Source of the DNA: Sphingomonas_L flavalba_A
GTDB taxonomy: Bacteria > Pseudomonadota > Alphaproteobacteria > Sphingomonadales > Sphingomonadaceae
Length of the DNA stretch: 64,000 bases
Direction: 5' to 3'
Assembly (NCBI RefSeq): GCF_047553045.1
Contig: NZ_CP180208.1
Span: 620,001-684,000, forward strand
Shown piece after piece: positions 18,189-25,666 of this stretch. The position numbers and the translations under genes were made by a program. The notes under the pieces were generated by a model. That model saw only the letters and a program-made list of their open reading frames with translations. It was not told the origin of the DNA and ran no database searches. How positions within the stretch are numbered: position 1 is the first letter of the stretch; each line of letters starts with the position of its first letter.

Positions 18189-18343
18189 GTTCGACCCCCG
18201 CTATCGTTCCCGTTACGTTCGACTCGGGGGCAGGCCCCCACTGTACCATCAACCCGCGCGAAAAACCCTGCGAACGGGGCATGTGCGCGTTGTCGAAGGG
18301 CGTTTGGCGGCGCTGCGTGCAATATGGGGTTGCACGGCAGAAA

Positions 18344-18359
18344 CCACTAGACCTTGGGT
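18344..18359 (-). promoter_or_regulatory. NrdR box, proximal to nrdA
   Basis: Read on the minus strand the site is ACCCAAGGTCTAGTGG. It agrees with the NrdR consensus acaCwAtATaTwGtgt at about 11 of 16 positions, including the outer AC, the C-w-A and T-w-G cores. It lies exactly 32 bp (three helical turns) from a second such box, the spacing expected for cooperative NrdR binding upstream of ribonucleotide reductase genes. Confidence 0.65.
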
Positions 18360-18375
18360 AACCCCCGCGATCGAC

Positions 18376-18391
18376 GCACCAGTGATAGTGT
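18376..18391 (-). promoter_or_regulatory. NrdR box, distal to nrdA
   Basis: Read on the minus strand the site is ACACTATCACTGGTGC, matching the NrdR consensus at the whole left half (ACACTAT) and at the T, G, T and G of the right half. Together with the box 32 bp nearer nrdA it forms the tandem pair typical of NrdR-repressed nrd promoters. Confidence 0.65.
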
Positions 18392-18629
18392 CCGCAAGCC
18401 GGGCGCTGCGCAAGACGGTTGAGACATAAATCGGATGAAAAAGGTCTTCAATGGTAACCATGAGTCAATGCTGCGATGCAGCGACGCGCGGCTTTCCAAC
18501 GGGTGCGGTAAACGCAAGGGAATAAAGCGCGAACAAAAAATATTTCGTTGGTGAATGTCGCGCTAACGGATGGCTTGTCGCGCGCGCCGGAGCGTTTAAG
18601 GCTGGGCCGGGGCGGAAAAGAGGTGGTGT

Positions 18630-19793
18630 GTGACGGTAGCGCGGGCGATCGGACGGCTGGCGCGATGGGCGGGGACCGCCCTGCTGTTCCTGATTGTCGC
18701 ACTGTGCCTGTTGCTGACTCTGGTCCCGCCCTTCCTGGATTTCCGCTATTATGACGGGCCGGTGAGTGGCCATTACGACGGCGAGCGATTCTTCAACCCC
18801 GACGGCAACGACACGTTTCGGCCGCCCGGCGGGCAGAGCCGGTTCATGCTGCGTTACCTGCTGGGCCGCGACGAGCGGCCGGCCTGGCCGACCCATGTCG
18901 CGGTCAGCCCGACGCGGCCGCCGGCGCGCGTCGACGGCGAACGGATGGTTGTCACCTGGGTCGGCCATGCGACGGTGCTGGTGCAAACCCAGGGGTTGAA
19001 CATCCTGACCGATCCGATCTGGTCCGACACCGCCGGGCCGGGCGGCATCGGGCCGCGCCGAGTCGCCGCGCCGGGCGTGGGCTTCGCCGATCTGCCGAAG
19101 ATCGACGTCGTGCTGATTTCCCACAACCATTACGACCATATGGACCTGGCGACGTTGAAGCGGCTGCAGGCGCGCGACCGGCCGCTGGTCGTCACCAGTC
19201 TGGGCAACGACACGGTGATGCGGCCGGCCGGCGTCCGCGTCGCCGCGCTCGACTGGGGGCAGCGGGTGACGGTGCGGCCGGGGGTGGAGGTGGTGGTGAC
19301 CCGCAATCACCACTGGGATTCGCGCTGGATGGCCGACCGCAACCGGGCGCTGTGGTCCAGCTTCGTCGTCCGTCTGCCCGGCGGTAACATCTTCTTTGCC
19401 GGAGACACCGGGCCGGGCGATCTGCGCTGGCCGGCGGAGGCGGCCCGGCTTGGCCCGGTGCGGCTGGCGCTGATCCCGATCGGCGCGTTCCGCTTCGCCC
19501 CCGGCGAGATGCGGTCGGGTAGCCATATCGGCCCGGTCGACGCGGTGAAGGTGTTCGAAGGGCTGGGCGCCGCCCACGGCGTGCCGATCCACTGGGGTAC
19601 GTTCCGCCTGTCCTACGAAGCCTATGACACCCCGCCGAAGCTGTTGGCGCTGGAGATGCGCTGTGCCGGGCTGGACCCGGCGGCGTTTTCCGCCCTGCGT
19701 ATCGGCCAGGCGGTCGAGGTGCCGGCCCATGCCGCGTCCCGCCGCGTGCCGCCGCGTTGCGCGACACCGGCGGAGATCGCCGCCCTGCGCTGA
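18630..19793 (+). CDS. Metallo-beta-lactamase-fold hydrolase (NAPE-PLD/UlaG-like)
   Basis: This 387-residue protein starts at a GTG 6 bases after an AAAAGAGG ribosome-binding site. A hydrophobic segment at about residues 13-32 anchors it in the inner membrane or is an uncleaved signal. The dinuclear-zinc motif HNHYDHMD (near residue 168), the preceding TWVGHATVLVQ and LTDPIW, later histidines in TRNHHWDSRW, GDTGPGDL and PIHWGTFRLSYE match the N-acylphosphatidylethanolamine phospholipase D-like branch. The substrate in bacteria is unclear; a phosphodiester or lactone is expected. It appears to be transcribed alone. Confidence 0.88.
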   Translation: MTVARAIGRLARWAGTALLFLIVALCLLLTLVPPFLDFRYYDGPVSGHYDGERFFNPDGNDTFRPPGGQSRFMLRYLLGRDERPAWPTHVAVSPTRPPARVDGERMVVTWVGHATVLVQTQGLNILTDPIWSDTAGPGGIGPRRVAAPGVGFADLPKIDVVLISHNHYDHMDLATLKRLQARDRPLVVTSLGNDTVMRPAGVRVAALDWGQRVTVRPGVEVVVTRNHHWDSRWMADRNRALWSSFVVRLPGGNIFFAGDTGPGDLRWPAEAARLGPVRLALIPIGAFRFAPGEMRSGSHIGPVDAVKVFEGLGAAHGVPIHWGTFRLSYEAYDTPPKLLALEMRCAGLDPAAFSALRIGQAVEVPAHAASRRVPPRCATPAEIAALR

Positions 19794-20162
19794 GACCGGC
19801 CGGCGGCGGGCGCCCTGCGCCGCCTGCCGTGCGTTGCCTGCCCTGCGCCGCCTTGCCTGTTCGCCGCTATTCGCCCGCTTCGGCGCGGGCGGCAAGGCTG
19901 TGTGACGCCATGAGCACACCGCCAGCAGACAATTAAATAAATAGCTTTTTAAAATTGCTTCGTTATCTATGCATATGGTGCGGAACATGACATATTCCGT
20001 ATGATTTCGGTGCTTTCTCCGGGGGCCGGGCAACAGGGGCTCGCTTGAAATATCCGATGCTGTCTGGACAATATTTGTAGATAGTATACGTTAAACAGCG
20101 AATGTCGGGGCGATGACAAGGCCAGAGTGCAACGCGCTCCGCATGTCAGGGAGGTAGGGGAA
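19794..20162 (+). other. Spacer: GC-rich direct repeat, hairpin, then AT-rich promoter region
   Basis: These 369 bases hold no convincing gene. A 17-18 base imperfect direct repeat (GCCCTGCGCCGCCTGCC at 19812 and again at 19840, 28 bases apart) is followed by a hairpin at 19873-19890 (6-bp arms GCCCGC/GCGGGC), a possible end for the hydrolase transcript. From about 19928 to 20095 the sequence is AT-rich and is the likely promoter region of the receptor gene at 20163. Confidence 0.5.
19812..19857 (+). repeat. Imperfect direct repeat, two copies
   Basis: Two copies of a 17-18 base GC-rich unit (19812-19828 and 19840-19857) differ by one inserted T and are offset by 28 bases. It is probably a simple local duplication just after the hydrolase stop. 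Confidence 0.5.
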
Positions 20163-22880
20163 ATGAGAGAGATATCGACAAGGACGGTGCTTCTGGCGGC
20201 GGCGGCGCCGCTTGCCCTGATGCTGCCCGCGCAGGCGCATGCGCAGGACGGGCCGGCGGAAGAGGTGATTATCGTCACCGGCTCCCGCCTGCCGAGCACG
20301 GATCTGACCGGATCGGCACCGCTGACCGTGCTCGACCGTGGCGAGATCGAGGCGACCGGCGCGCAGAGCGTCGGCGAACTGCTGCGCGAACTGCCGGTCG
20401 CATCGGCGTCGGCGAGCGATTCCGCCGGGCGGGGCAACAACGGTTCGGCCAATATCGCGTTGCGCGGCCTTAGCTCCGTCAATACGCTGGTGCTGGTCAA
20501 CGGCCGCCGCGTGCTGTCGAATTCCGACGGTGGCACCGTCGACCTGAACAGCATTCCGTTCGAGGCGATCGACCGGATGGAGGTGCTGCAGGACGGCGCG
20601 TCCGCCGTCTACGGGTCCGACGCGATTGCCGGCGTGGTCAACATCATCATGCGGCGCAGCTATGACGGCTTGCAGCTGAAGGCCGGTTACGGCGTCAGCA
20701 GCCGCGGCGACCTGCCCAATTACGAGGCGAGCGGCACGTACGGCAAGGAATATGACGGCGGCGGCTTCGTATTCAACGTCAGCTATCGCAAGTCGGGCGG
20801 CAACGTCATCGCCGACCGTCCGGTCAGCCGCGATCCCGACTGGCGCGCGCTCGGCGGCCGCAACTTCCGTGACGAGGCGCCGTTGCTCGGTGCGTTCAAG
20901 GCGGTCGACCCGGCCAATGCGTTCGGCGCGGGCAACCCCTATTACATCCTGCGCGATGGTGTCTCGCAGGCGACCTCGGCGGCTGACCTGCGGCCGATGG
21001 TCTATCCCGGTACCAACACGCCGCTGACATCGGGCAATGACGGCATCAACTATTGGGAATATGAGAGCAGCGCCTCCAAGATTTCCCAGATCAACCTGTG
21101 GTTTTCCGGGCATCAGGAAATCGGCAGCGGCATCACCGCCTTTGTCGAGGCGTCGTATAACAGTCGCAATTCGCTGGGCTTTCTGGCGCCGGACTATTTC
21201 GATCCGTCGAGCGGCAGCAACCCCGGTATCGGCAACGGCGTGATCGTCAGTGCCGCCAACCCGTTCAACCCGTTCGGCTTCGACGTCTTCGCCATCCGCA
21301 CCTTGCAGGAGCTGGGCAAGGGCAAAACCCGGATGAACGACGTCAACAGCAAGGTCTATCGCGTCGTCGCCGGCCTTGAGGGCAATCTCACCGACACGTG
21401 GAAGTGGGACGTTTCCGCCAATTTCCAGAAGCTGGACATGTTCCGCAACGGCGGCCGCTCGCTCGACATTGTCCGGCTGCAGCGGGCGGTCGGTGATCCC
21501 GCGCTCTGCGCCGCGACCGCCGGGTGTATTCCGGTCAACGTGTTTGGTGGGCCGGGCAGTGTGACGCAGGGGATGCTCGATTCGCTGACCTCGCCACGCT
21601 GGACCAACGTCGACGCGGACATGAAGTCGGTTGTCGGAAACGTCACCGGAAAGTTGTTCGAATTGCCGGCGGGTGATGTGAGCGTTGCGCTGGGCGCCGA
21701 ATACCGGACGGAGAGCTTCTCCCAGATTCAGGACAACGCGCCGGAGAAGACGACGCCGACGCCGCCCTTCCTGCCGCCGACGCGCAAGATATACGAGTTC
21801 TATGCCGAAACGGCGGTGCCGCTGCTGAAGGAGATTCCGGGCATCTACAGCCTCGATGTCGAAGGCGCGGTACGATATTCGCATTATGACGCGTTCGGTT
21901 CCACCACCAACCCGAAGGTCGGGGTCAAGTGGCGGCCCTATTCGGACCTGCTGGTGCGCGGTTCGTGGGGCACCGGTTTCCGCGCGCCGACCTTTGCCGA
22001 GGCGAACAGCACGCAGAGTCGCGGCTATCGCCCGTTGACCGACCCGTGCCAGGGCGCAGAATATTCGCGTTACCCGGTGTGCGGTGGCCGGCAGGCGCCG
22101 GTGCTGACCGGGGCCTGGGTGATTACCGGCGGTAACCCCAATCTGAGGCCGGAAACCGCCAAGACGCTGACCGTCGGGCTGGTGTGGACGCCGCAGTTCA
22201 TCCCGCGCTTTTCCGCGACGATCGACTTCTTCCGCATCACCAAGGCGAACATCATCGGCGTCGCCGACCCGGATTACATCATCCAGCAGAATGCCCTTGG
22301 CGCCGGCTTCGCCGGCCAGGTGCTGCGCGATGCCAACAACTCGATCAGCGAGGTCTTCGCGGTTCGAGACAACCTGCTCGACCAGTCGATCAAGGGGCTG
22401 GATTTCGGGCTGGAATACAACACCGGCATGATGGCGTGGGGCAGCATCAACCTGCGCGCCGACGCGACCTACATGGACAGCTACAAGCTGTCGCCCGCCC
22501 CGGCTACGCCGGCGGTCGAGCGGGTCGGCTCCTATACGACCGCGCTCGGCACGATCCCGAAATGGAAGGCGACGGGCCGCGCAACCTGGACGCTCGATGA
22601 CCTGCAGGTCACTTACGGCATGCGGTATGTCGGGCCGGTGCGCAACGACGCGTCGCGGCTGGTCAACGGCGAACGGATGCGGGCCAAGGCGTATCTGCAG
22701 CATGACATCGCCGTCAGTTATTTCGTCGAGCCGATGCAGGTGAAGCTGACAGCGGCGGTTGACAATTTTACCAACCGGATGCCGCCGTGGCTTGAAGGTA
22801 ACTACTTCAACGGCTTCGATGAAAAGACGTTCAACTCGCGCGGCCGGTTCTTCTCGTTCCGCATCGCGAAGGACTTCTGA
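20163..22880 (+). CDS. TonB-dependent receptor
   Basis: From the ATG at 20163, preceded by a strong GGGAGGTAGGGGA ribosome-binding region, the product has 905 residues. A signal peptide ends near AHAQ (about residue 28). A TonB-box-like EEVIIVTGSR follows, then a plug domain with LRGLSSVNTLVLVNGRR and IDRMEVLQDGASAVYGSDAIAGVVNII, and a long barrel ending in a terminal phenylalanine (FSFRIAKDF). It is an active-uptake receptor of the outer membrane. The M1 peptidase and cyclophilin genes that follow suggest a peptide or protein-derived ligand, but this is inference. Confidence 0.93.
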   Translation: MREISTRTVLLAAAAPLALMLPAQAHAQDGPAEEVIIVTGSRLPSTDLTGSAPLTVLDRGEIEATGAQSVGELLRELPVASASASDSAGRGNNGSANIALRGLSSVNTLVLVNGRRVLSNSDGGTVDLNSIPFEAIDRMEVLQDGASAVYGSDAIAGVVNIIMRRSYDGLQLKAGYGVSSRGDLPNYEASGTYGKEYDGGGFVFNVSYRKSGGNVIADRPVSRDPDWRALGGRNFRDEAPLLGAFKAVDPANAFGAGNPYYILRDGVSQATSAADLRPMVYPGTNTPLTSGNDGINYWEYESSASKISQINLWFSGHQEIGSGITAFVEASYNSRNSLGFLAPDYFDPSSGSNPGIGNGVIVSAANPFNPFGFDVFAIRTLQELGKGKTRMNDVNSKVYRVVAGLEGNLTDTWKWDVSANFQKLDMFRNGGRSLDIVRLQRAVGDPALCAATAGCIPVNVFGGPGSVTQGMLDSLTSPRWTNVDADMKSVVGNVTGKLFELPAGDVSVALGAEYRTESFSQIQDNAPEKTTPTPPFLPPTRKIYEFYAETAVPLLKEIPGIYSLDVEGAVRYSHYDAFGSTTNPKVGVKWRPYSDLLVRGSWGTGFRAPTFAEANSTQSRGYRPLTDPCQGAEYSRYPVCGGRQAPVLTGAWVITGGNPNLRPETAKTLTVGLVWTPQFIPRFSATIDFFRITKANIIGVADPDYIIQQNALGAGFAGQVLRDANNSISEVFAVRDNLLDQSIKGLDFGLEYNTGMMAWGSINLRADATYMDSYKLSPAPATPAVERVGSYTTALGTIPKWKATGRATWTLDDLQVTYGMRYVGPVRNDASRLVNGERMRAKAYLQHDIAVSYFVEPMQVKLTAAVDNFTNRMPPWLEGNYFNGFDEKTFNSRGRFFSFRIAKDF

Positions 22881-22902
22881 TCGAAGGCCATTGGGGTATC
22901 AA

Positions 22903-22937
22903 GGCATCACCAGCGCCCGTGCGGCGCTGGTGATGCC
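22903..22937 (+). terminator. Strong hairpin between receptor and M1 peptidase genes
   Basis: A perfect 15-bp inverted repeat (GGCATCACCAGCGCC at 22903-22917, complement at 22923-22937) with a 5-base loop lies 22 bases after the receptor stop. The following GCCTTCCC has only a short T-run. It could end part of the receptor transcripts or stabilise their 3' end, lowering expression of the peptidase gene, which starts 36 bases further on. Confidence 0.65.
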
Positions 22938-22972
22938 GCCTTCCCAAACTGCCAAGCCGGCGGAGGAACAGC

Positions 22973-24730
22973 ATGAAGCCATTCGCGTATCGGGCCTTGA
23001 TGGCCGGCGCCGCCCTTCTCGTCGCAACCGCGGCAACGGCGCAGACCACGGGCGCCCCGGCGCCCGATCCGGACGCGGAGGCAAAGTCCATCACCGCGCA
23101 GACCCGCAAGATGGGCGGCGTCATGCCGGCGGAACAGCTTGCGTTGTCGTTCGAGCATCTCGACCTGGCGCTGAAGGTGTTTCCCGACGAGAAACGGATC
23201 GAGGGGGACGCCACCCTGACCCTGCGGGCGAAGGAAGCGGTGCCAGAGCTGATCCTCGACCTCTATCCGAAATTCCGCATTGTCTCGATCGCGCTCAACG
23301 GCCGCGTCGTCCCGCCGGCCGACTATACGAACCCGGAAGGGCAGCTGCGCATCAAGCTGCGCCGGCCGCTGGCCAAGGGGTCGGTGACCAAGGTGCGCAT
23401 CGTCTGGTCCGGCACGCCGCCGCTCGCCAAGCGCCCGCCGTGGGAAGGCGGCACCACCTGGACCAAGACGCCGGACGGCCAGACCTGGATCGATACGTCG
23501 CACTGGGGCGGCGGCTGCGACCTGCTCTATCCGTGCATCGACCACCCGACCGGCAAGACCAAGATCGCCGACCTGCACTACACCGTTCCCGCCCCGCTGG
23601 TCGCGCCGGGCAGCGGCAAGTTCATGGGGATGACCGAAAAGGACGGTTGGCGCACCTACAACTGGCGCGCGCGCAGCCCGCACACCTACGGCCTGGTCCT
23701 CGATGTCGGGCCGTACAAGCTGCTGGAGGGCGAGTATAAGAGCCGGTTCGGCAACACCATCCCGATGCGTTTCTGGTACCTGCCGGGCGAGGAGGAGAAG
23801 GCAGCCGAGCTGTTCAGGGAATTCCCGGTCGCGCTCGATTTCTTCGAATCGCAGATCGGCCCCTATCCGTGGGCGGACCAGAAGATGGGCGTGATCCGCG
23901 TGCCCTATTCCGGCCTCGAGAACCAGACGCTCAACGGCTACAGCATCGACTATACCAAGACGATGTACGGGTTCGACCCGCTGATGCACCACGAGTTTTC
24001 CCATGAGTGGTTCGCCAACCAGCTGTCCGTTGCCAATTACGACGACCTGTGGCTGCACGAGGGCATCGGGTCGTACATGCAGCCGCTGCTCGGCCGCTAT
24101 CTGTATGGCGATATGGACTATTACGCGCTGCTCAAGTCGCAGCGGGCCGGCATCCGCAACGAGAAGCCGCTGGTCAGCGGCGAGGAGCGGCCGGAGAACT
24201 GGGTCTATGCCGACCCGACCGGGCCGCGGGGGGATATTTATCCCAAGGGCAGCTGGGTGATGCACACGCTGCGCAACCTGATCGGCGACGAGGCTTTCTA
24301 CGAGGTTATCAGGCGAGTCACCTATGGGCGGCCGGACCCGATGCCCGGAAACTTCGAACCGCAGTTCGGCACCAGCAAGGGTTTCATGGCGACGGTAAAT
24401 CAAGTTACCGGAAGCAATTACGACTGGTTCTTCAATATCTATCTCTACCGTGCCGGGTTGCCGAAGCTGGTCGAGACACGTGACGAGGACCGGCTGAGCC
24501 TGCGCTGGGAAACGCCGGACAACCTGCCTTTCCCGATGCCGGTCGACATCCGCATCGACGAAGAGACGGTGACGCTGGAGATGACCGACGGCACCGGCGT
24601 TGTGGAGAATGTGCCGGCAGCGGCGACGGTGACGCTGGACCCGGAGGCGAAGATCCTGCGCCAGCTCGATTCGATCGACCGGTTCCAGGCCTGGCGCGCG
24701 ACGCAGCCCGACCAGGGGCGCCGCCGCTGA
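22973..24730 (+). CDS. M1-family zinc metallopeptidase, exported
   Basis: This 585-residue protein has a signal peptide (MKPFAYRALMAGAALL... ending ATAQ near residue 24). The gluzincin motif HEFSHEW lies near residue 340, with the third zinc ligand in the downstream LWLHEGIG, so it reads HExxH-x18-E. The exopeptidase-like GLENQ sits about 30 residues before it. It lacks a long C-terminal helical domain, so it is a short M1 member. It probably trims peptides in the periplasm after import by the receptor encoded upstream. The cyclophilin-like gene follows at once. Confidence 0.92.
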   Translation: MKPFAYRALMAGAALLVATAATAQTTGAPAPDPDAEAKSITAQTRKMGGVMPAEQLALSFEHLDLALKVFPDEKRIEGDATLTLRAKEAVPELILDLYPKFRIVSIALNGRVVPPADYTNPEGQLRIKLRRPLAKGSVTKVRIVWSGTPPLAKRPPWEGGTTWTKTPDGQTWIDTSHWGGGCDLLYPCIDHPTGKTKIADLHYTVPAPLVAPGSGKFMGMTEKDGWRTYNWRARSPHTYGLVLDVGPYKLLEGEYKSRFGNTIPMRFWYLPGEEEKAAELFREFPVALDFFESQIGPYPWADQKMGVIRVPYSGLENQTLNGYSIDYTKTMYGFDPLMHHEFSHEWFANQLSVANYDDLWLHEGIGSYMQPLLGRYLYGDMDYYALLKSQRAGIRNEKPLVSGEERPENWVYADPTGPRGDIYPKGSWVMHTLRNLIGDEAFYEVIRRVTYGRPDPMPGNFEPQFGTSKGFMATVNQVTGSNYDWFFNIYLYRAGLPKLVETRDEDRLSLRWETPDNLPFPMPVDIRIDEETVTLEMTDGTGVVENVPAAATVTLDPEAKILRQLDSIDRFQAWRATQPDQGRRR

Positions 24731-24789
24731 TCGGCCGCGCCCTGCCGCCGATCCTGCTAGCGCTGCTGCCGGCGGCGGCGGCGGCGCGC

Positions 24790-25392
24790 GTGCCGGCGAC
24801 GGCGGTGCCGATCCGGATCGAGACCGACCGGGGCGTTATCGACGCGGCGCTGGCGCTTGCCGCCGCGCCGATCACCGTGTGCAACGCGCTGCGCTACATC
24901 GTCGGCGGCCATTATGACGGCGGCCGGTTCTTTCGTACCGTGCGCAGCGACCGCAACGACGGCACCGCGCCGCCGATCGACGTGATTCAACTGGAAGCGC
25001 GCGCCGGCGAGGAACATGATGCGTTCGGGCCGATCCCGCTGGAGCGGACGTCGGTGACCGGCCTTCGCCACCGCGCCGGCGCGCTGTCGATGGCGCGCTG
25101 GGGGCCGGACACGGCGACGTCCAGCTTCTCGATCGTCACCAGACCAAGCCCGTCGATGGACTTCGCCGGCCCGCGCAACCGCGACGGGCAGGGCTTCGCC
25201 GTGTTCGGCCATGTCACGCGCGGCATGGACGTGGTGCGCGCGATTCACCGCGCCGAAGCGGATGGCGAGCGCCTGCGCCCGCCGGTGCGGATCGCGCGGA
25301 TCACGGTGCGGCGGGCGAGCCGGGCGGTGATCCGCGCGGTGCGCGACCGGTGTGCGTTGGCGATCGACGGGCAGCGGCGCGGCGCGGGCTAG
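24790..25392 (+). CDS. Cyclophilin-type peptidyl-prolyl isomerase
   Basis: The conserved cyclophilin core is visible: IRIETDRGVIDAAL, the loop with YDGGRFFRTVR, SMARWGPDTATSSFSIV (in place of the usual A-x-x-x-P-x-S-x-G-S-Q-F-F) and FAVFGHVTRGMDVVRAIH. The annotated start is a GTG at 24790, giving 200 residues. The frame is open upstream to 24727, where a CTG overlapping the stop of the M1 gene would add a hydrophobic LIGRALPPILLALLPAAAAA stretch that looks like a signal peptide. The true start is therefore probably a rare codon further upstream, and the protein periplasmic. The active-site arginine near FFRTV is present. Confidence 0.85.
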   Translation: MPATAVPIRIETDRGVIDAALALAAAPITVCNALRYIVGGHYDGGRFFRTVRSDRNDGTAPPIDVIQLEARAGEEHDAFGPIPLERTSVTGLRHRAGALSMARWGPDTATSSFSIVTRPSPSMDFAGPRNRDGQGFAVFGHVTRGMDVVRAIHRAEADGERLRPPVRIARITVRRASRAVIRAVRDRCALAIDGQRRGAG

Positions 25393-25562
25393 ACGAAGCG
25401 GATACCGGCGACGAACACGCCCGCGGCCTATGCTTTCGTCAGAGCGCGAGGCAGGCTGGCGATGACATTATATCGCGTTATATCAATATGTTCCTCTAAC
25501 AACCTCCTGTGCGGCGCAAGCATTGTCCGTCCGGCTGCGGGCGTGCGCCGACGCAATAATAT

Positions 25563-25580
25563 TGACTTACGCGTTAGTCA
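25563..25580. promoter_or_regulatory. Palindromic operator, probably for the TetR regulator of this gene set
   Basis: TGACTTACGCGTTAGTCA is an 18-base palindrome with one mismatched central pair and an ACGCGT core, the size and symmetry of TetR-family operators. It lies 87 bases upstream of the receptor start. The heptamer ATTGACT occurs at its left edge (25561) and again at 25583, 22 bases apart. The only TetR gene in the window (29664-30392) is the third gene of the downstream set, so autoregulation by that protein is the likely reading. Confidence 0.65.
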
Positions 25581-25666
25581 GTATTGACTCGGCGCGGCGG
25601 GCGGACGCATGATCGGCACGGTCGCGAAACAGCGTCACACAGGCGCGGCCGCGACAAGGAGGGGAA

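Larger units (their letters stand above)
18189..18629. other. Long spacer between nrdA and the divergent hydrolase gene
   Basis: These 441 bases contain no convincing gene. They hold two NrdR-like boxes (18344-18359 and 18376-18391), an 11-base palindrome ATGGTAACCAT at 18451-18461, two GANTC methylation sites (near 18219 and 18462) and an AT-rich patch at about 18530-18560, likely part of the promoter of the hydrolase gene at 18630. Confidence 0.6.

Noticed and set aside
18451..18466. ATGGTAACCAT palindrome with adjacent GANTC as a cell-cycle control site
   Set aside because: Only one palindrome and scattered GANTC sites were seen, and the spacing does not match a known CtrA or GcrA promoter. 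Too weak to call.
19898..19917. TGTGA...CACA element as a CRP-type site upstream of the receptor
   Set aside because: The half-sites are 8 rather than 6 bases apart and the right half is imperfect, so a CRP site is not supported.
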